From JBFAPK01 sp040676675 (GTDB taxonomy: Bacteria > Actinomycetota > Actinomycetes > Mycobacteriales > Micromonosporaceae): a stretch of 64,000 bases of DNA. The notes under the pieces were generated by a model. That model searched no databases and had not been told where the DNA came from. It worked only from the letters and a program-made list of their open reading frames with translations. The translations under genes and the position numbers were made by a program. Shown one piece after another: positions 60,468 to 64,000 of this stretch. Location of the stretch: positions 124,001-188,000 of the forward strand of contig NZ_JBFAPK010000011.1 in assembly GCF_040676675.1 (NCBI RefSeq), written 5' to 3'. Position 1 is the first letter of the stretch. Each line of letters opens with the position of its first letter.

Positions 60468-61424
60468 CTAGTCCCGCTCGCCGCGTTCCCGTTTGCGCAG
60501 CTTCCGGTCGTCCCGGAGCTCGACGTACGGCTCCTCCTCCGGCGGGTGGCCGGCCGCGATCGCGCGCCGGCGTTCCAACTCGGCGTCGAACTCCGCGCCG
60601 AGCAGGATCGCCACGTTGGTGAGCCAGAGCCACACCAGGAACACGATCACTCCGGCCAGCGTCCCGTACGTCTTGTTGTACGAGCCGAAGTTCGACACGT
60701 ACCCGGCGAAGAGCGCCGAGACCACCAGCCACACGACGACGGCGAAGACCCCGCCCGGGCTGACCCAGCGGAAGCCGCCGTGCCGGGCGTTGGGCGAGGC
60801 CCAGTAGAGGATCGCGAACATCAGGCTCACCAGGATCAGCAGCACCGGCCACTTGGCGATGCTCCAGACGGTCACTGCGGTGGAGCCGAGCCCGATCGCG
60901 CCGCCGGCCGCCTCGGCCAGCCGGCCCGTGAAGACCACGATCAGCGCGCTGGCCAGCAGCATGACGCCGATCAGCACGGTCACCCCGAGCCGGACCGGCA
61001 GGGTCTTCCAGATCGGCCGCCCCTCCGGCACGTCGTAGATCGCGTTGGAGGCGCGCATGAACGCGGCGATGTAGCCGGAGGCGGACCAGATGGCACCGAG
61101 CAGGCTCAGCGCGGCCACCGCGCTGGCCGTGGCGCCGCTGTCGCGCACCTGGTTGATCGCGTTGTCGAGGATCGTGCGGATCTGCGGTTGCGGCAGCACG
61201 TCGTGGATCGTGCCCTGCACGTCGTCGGTGGTCCGCTTGCCGAACAGGCCGATCACGGAGACCAGGACCAGCAGCCCCGGGAAGATCGACAACACGCCGT
61301 AGTACGTGAGGGCCGCGGCGCGGTCGGTCAGCTCGTCGTCCTGGGCCTCGCGGACGGTACGCCGGAGCACCTGCCACCAGGAGCCGCCGGAGAGCTGGGT
61401 CGGCTGCCGCGGGGCCTTGGCCAT
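60468..61424 (-). CDS. YihY/BrkB-family membrane protein
   Basis: The 318-aa protein starts at the ATG at 61424 (MAKAPRQ); an upstream GTG adds 24 unlikely residues. It has about six helices and the family motifs DRAAALTYYGVLSIFPGLLVLVSV, ALWSASGYIAAFMRASNAIYDVPEGRP and VWLWLTNVAILLGAEFDAELE. The family is conserved in bacteria; its function is not settled. The C-terminal tail is highly charged. Confidence 0.88.
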   Translation of the reverse strand: MAKAPRQPTQLSGGSWWQVLRRTVREAQDDELTDRAAALTYYGVLSIFPGLLVLVSVIGLFGKRTTDDVQGTIHDVLPQPQIRTILDNAINQVRDSGATASAVAALSLLGAIWSASGYIAAFMRASNAIYDVPEGRPIWKTLPVRLGVTVLIGVMLLASALIVVFTGRLAEAAGGAIGLGSTAVTVWSIAKWPVLLILVSLMFAILYWASPNARHGGFRWVSPGGVFAVVVWLVVSALFAGYVSNFGSYNKTYGTLAGVIVFLVWLWLTNVAILLGAEFDAELERRRAIAAGHPPEEEPYVELRDDRKLRKRERGERD

Positions 61425-61515
61425 GCTGCTCGCCCCCCTGACGACGCTGCGGACACCGACCCCGCGGCATGCCCAGCCTGCGCCGGAAGTAACCACGGGG
61501 GCGCGGTCCGGGCGC

Positions 61516-62325
61516 TCACTTGTACAGCATGCGGCTCATCCGCCGGGCCGCGACCGCCAGCCCGAGCGCCGTCGCGGCGAGCAGGTAGAGCACGTCGACC
61601 AGCCGGAGCCAGCCGGAGCCACCGACGGTGATGCCGCGCACGAGGTCGACCGACCGGTACAGCGGCGTCACCTCGACCAACCAGCGCAGCACCGCCGGGT
61701 AGGCGGTGGCCGGCACGAACGTCCCGGAGAAGAGGAAGAGGGTGAACTGCACCGAGCCCATCAGGTCGAAGTCCTGCCAGCTGCGCATGAAGGTGGAGAG
61801 CGCCATGCCGAGCGCCCCGAACGCGAAGCCGACCAGCATCGCGGCCGGGAAGGCGGCCAGCGCGGCGCCGGACCCGGTCAGCCCCATCCCGACCATCACG
61901 CCGAGGAACGCGGCCGAGTAGAGCGAGCCGCGCACCATCGCCCAGGCGAGTTCCCCGAGGGCGATCTCGAACGGCTGCACCGGGGTCGCCAGCATGCCGT
62001 CGTAGAGCTTGACGTACTTCATCTTGCCGAAGAAGTTGAAGGTGGTCTCGGAGAGCGCGCCGCTCATCGCCGACGAGGCGAGCATCGCGGGCGCCACGAA
62101 GGCCGCGTACGACACCACCCGGCCCCCGGGCAGCGTGAGGTCGCCGACCAGCGAGCCGACCCCCACCCCGATCGAGAGCAGGTAGAGCAGCGGCTCGAAG
62201 AAGCCGGAGATCAGCACGATCCAGTACGCCGAGCGCAGCGCCGCGACGTTGCGTTCGGCCACCGACAGCGCGCGGGCCGGCGCCCCCTCGAAGCTGATCA
62301 ACCGCGGCAGGACGATGCTGACCAC
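61516..62325 (-). CDS. ABC-2 type transporter permease (second of a pair)
   Basis: The 269-aa membrane protein begins at the GTG at 62325, with GAAGGGG upstream. It has six helices with ABC-2 features: NVAALRSAYWIVLISGFFEPLLYLLSIGVGVG, MKYVKLYDGMLATPVQPFEIALGE and FSGTFVPATAYP. It pairs with the gene upstream, also 269 aa. Such pairs form drug- or polysaccharide-type exporters with a separate ATPase. No ATPase gene is in the window next to them. Confidence 0.87.
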   Translation of the reverse strand: MVSIVLPRLISFEGAPARALSVAERNVAALRSAYWIVLISGFFEPLLYLLSIGVGVGSLVGDLTLPGGRVVSYAAFVAPAMLASSAMSGALSETTFNFFGKMKYVKLYDGMLATPVQPFEIALGELAWAMVRGSLYSAAFLGVMVGMGLTGSGAALAAFPAAMLVGFAFGALGMALSTFMRSWQDFDLMGSVQFTLFLFSGTFVPATAYPAVLRWLVEVTPLYRSVDLVRGITVGGSGWLRLVDVLYLLAATALGLAVAARRMSRMLYK

Positions 62326-62372
62326 GTCGCGTTCCCCTTCGTCGTCTCCGAGCCGGTCGGTGCCGGGGCCGG

Positions 62373-63182
62373 TCAGTACAGGAGCCGGCGGCGGAACCGC
62401 GCCCGGGCCAGCACCCATCCCCCGGCCGCCCAGGCGGTGAGGTAGAGCAGATGTCCGGCGACCGACCAGCGGGGCGCGACTCCCAGGGTCGCGGCCCGGC
62501 TCAGGTCGACGCCGTGCCACAGCGGCGACCCGTACGCCAGCCAGCGCAGCACCGGCGGCAGCGACTCGACCGGGAAGAAGACCCCGGCGAAGAGCGTCAT
62601 CGGGATGACGGCGAACCGGAAGAGCAGCGCCAGGTAGCTGTCGGTCTTGACCGAGGCGGTGTACGCGAAGACGGGCGTCGACACGGCCACGCCGAGCAGC
62701 AGCGACACGGGCAACACCGCCAGCGCCCAGACCGAGTGCAGCGCGCCGAACCCGGCGACCACCAGCAGGAAGACCAGGGTGCTGCTGAGCACGCGGAACA
62801 GCACGAAGGCGAGGTGGCCGCCGAGGATGTCGCCCACCCGCAGCGGCGAGGCGGCCTGCGCGTAGTAGGTCTTGATCCATTCGAAGTTGCCCAGCACCGG
62901 CCAGGTCGACTCGCCGATCGCCACCTGCAGGGCGGTCGAGGCCAGCAGCCCCGGCACGACGAAGTCGAGGTAGCGCACGCCCTCGACGCCACCGGTCACG
63001 TAGGAGCCGACGCCGAGGCCGAAGCCGAGCATGGACAGCAGCGGCAGCGCGAACGAGGAGAAGGCGCCCGCCCGCCAGACCCGCCGGTAGGCGACCAGGT
63101 TGTACTCGAGGACGGCGAGCGCCGGCACCCGGGCCACCGACGTGCGGTGCCCGGCCGGCGCCGCGCGATCCACCACGCTCAT
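62373..63182 (-). CDS. ABC-2 type transporter permease (first of a pair)
   Basis: The 269-aa protein starts at the ATG at 63182 after GGGGGTGAG. Six helices, with LEYNLVAYRRVWRAGAFSSFALPLLSMLGFGLGVG, WIKTYYAQAASPLRVGDILGG and FAGVFFPVESLPPVLRWLAYGSPLWHGVDLSR. The 47-base gap to the second permease suggests one transcript. The upstream neighbour is divergent, so the ATPase must be encoded elsewhere. Confidence 0.87.
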   Translation of the reverse strand: MSVVDRAAPAGHRTSVARVPALAVLEYNLVAYRRVWRAGAFSSFALPLLSMLGFGLGVGSYVTGGVEGVRYLDFVVPGLLASTALQVAIGESTWPVLGNFEWIKTYYAQAASPLRVGDILGGHLAFVLFRVLSSTLVFLLVVAGFGALHSVWALAVLPVSLLLGVAVSTPVFAYTASVKTDSYLALLFRFAVIPMTLFAGVFFPVESLPPVLRWLAYGSPLWHGVDLSRAATLGVAPRWSVAGHLLYLTAWAAGGWVLARARFRRRLLY

Positions 63183-63573
63183 CGACTCACCCCCGTGCGA
63201 CCCTCGACCCGCTCCGCCGTTGGTACCGCAGGGGTACGACACCCTGGCGGCCCGGACGGCCCCGTACTGTACGTGCCCCCGCCCGCCGCCGCCCGCGAAT
63301 TCCGCCGTACGCCGGCCGTCGCCGCCGCGGAGTTCCATTTCGCCGTACCGGAGACGCGGTGCCCAATTCCGCTCAGAGCCTCGATTCGCCGGTCCGGCAA
63401 GCGACAGCGGAAAATCTCACTCCCGCGCGCTGAGGAACCCCCATTTTCGCTGGTCAGGAGCGAACATGAACAACCTGTTCGCGTTTGCCGGATCGCCATT
63501 GGGCGGTTGAGGATGGGCCCCTGCCACGCGCCGCGACAATTCGACTGGCGCGAATTTCCTCGGGAGGATCGAC
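63183..63573. other. Divergent promoter region, with a possible 14-codon ORF
   Basis: No listed gene. At 63466-63510 an ATG preceded by CAGGAGCG encodes MNNLFAFAGSPLGG and then stops, 63 bases before the next gene. It could be a leader peptide. The AT-rich stretch AAAATCTCACTCC upstream may contain the promoter. Confidence 0.4.
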
Positions 63574-64000
63574 GTGACGACGCTGGTGACGGGTGCCACC
63601 GGGAATGTGGGGCGGCTCGTGGTCGAGGAGCTGCTGCGCGCCGGTGAGCCGGTACGCGCGCTGACGCGCGACCCCGGGTCGGCCGGGCTGCCGGACGGGG
63701 TCGAGGTGGTGGCCGGAGACCTCGCCGAGCCGGAGACGCTGCGCAACGCGCTCGACGGCGCCGACCGGATGTACCTCTTCCCGTACGCCCGGACCGCTCG
63801 GGAGGTGGTCGACCTGGCGAAGCGCTCCGGGGTACGCCGGATCGTGGTGCTCTCCTCCGGCGCGGTCACCGGCGGCCTGGACACCGACTTTCATCTGCCG
63901 GTGGAGCGGGCGGTGGAGGAGTCCGGTCTGGAGTGGACGCACGTGCGCCCGGGCGAGTTCATGCTCAACAAGCTCTGGCTCTGGGGGCCGTCGATCCGCG
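63574..64000 (+). CDS. NmrA/NAD(P)H-binding SDR-like protein (3' end outside window)
   Basis: The frame starts at a GTG with GGGAGGATC upstream and is open to the window end (142 codons seen). TTLVTGATGNVGRLVVEELLRAG is the Rossmann motif of NmrA-like atypical SDRs. VRALTRDP, VVAGDLAEPETLRNALDGAD and RIVVLSSGAVTGG follow the same family. Members are NADPH-binding redox sensors or quinone reductase-like enzymes. Confidence 0.82.
   Translation, partial: MTTLVTGATGNVGRLVVEELLRAGEPVRALTRDPGSAGLPDGVEVVAGDLAEPETLRNALDGADRMYLFPYARTAREVVDLAKRSGVRRIVVLSSGAVTGGLDTDFHLPVERAVEESGLEWTHVRPGEFMLNKLWLWGPSIR

Overview
The window is very GC-rich, packed with overlapping ORFs, and rich in GTG starts, short ATGA or TGATG gene overlaps, SARP and BTAD-type regulators and Tat-exported proteins. 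This points to a filamentous actinomycete. Intergenic hairpins built on AAGGGGCCCTT, in-frame tandem repeats and the gene content fit Micromonosporaceae (Micromonospora or a relative). The family assignment is inference; the actinobacterial character is clear.

Layout. 0-5.2 kb: defence-like genes, namely the tail of a DUF4268 gene, a NucS-like PD-(D/E)XK nuclease, a 1024-aa PLD/SF2 helicase/DUF3427 protein and a VapBC toxin-antitoxin pair. 5.6-9.4 kb: a DUF5954 protein, a HAD-fold protein and an OmpR-type two-component system. 9.4-21.5 kb: a compact metabolic cluster. It has an MIO aromatic ammonia-lyase, twin flavin monooxygenases on opposite strands, an acyl-CoA ligase, an LldD-type FMN oxidase, an unusual P450, an unusual SDR, an antiporter and a half-size MFS-like protein. 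Three of its promoters share a TCTGA element with identical spacing to the -10 box and leaderless starts. 21.5-28 kb: membrane proteins, a HEAT-like gene framed by CTAG-flanked terminal-repeat sequences (a MITE), a Gfo/Idh oxidoreductase, an LLM flavoprotein, LtrA, a methyltransferase with seven perfect N-terminal repeats and a hydrolase remnant. 28.2-32.6 kb: a small islet beside a tRNA-Ile(CAU) gene, an FAD amine-oxidase-like gene and tRNA-Asn.

33-40 kb: carbohydrate genes. These are a sugar-phosphate isomerase, a secreted ThuA/3-keto-disaccharide hydrolase and a secreted PQQ-type sugar dehydrogenase, the last two with matching CBM6 and ricin-lectin tails. 40.8-49.1 kb: a nine-gene, tightly coupled Ebo-like operon running from inositol-3-phosphate synthase and a UbiA prenyltransferase to EboA, TatD, EboE, a phosphodiesterase and a polyprenyl synthase; it contains an unlisted 43-aa Arg/Gly-rich ORF. 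49.8-56.2 kb: a ROK regulator, a ribose-type ABC importer and a Gfo/Idh dehydrogenase.

56.5-60.4 kb: an operon with MauE-like and MauD-like maturation proteins, a Tat-exported peptide with ten cysteines, membrane and small proteins and a strong terminator, opposite a SARP gene; three GTCA repeats spaced 11 bp lie between them. This is the best candidate for an undescribed system. 60.5-64 kb: a YihY-type membrane protein, two ABC-2 permeases without an ATPase, and an NmrA-like gene cut by the window edge.
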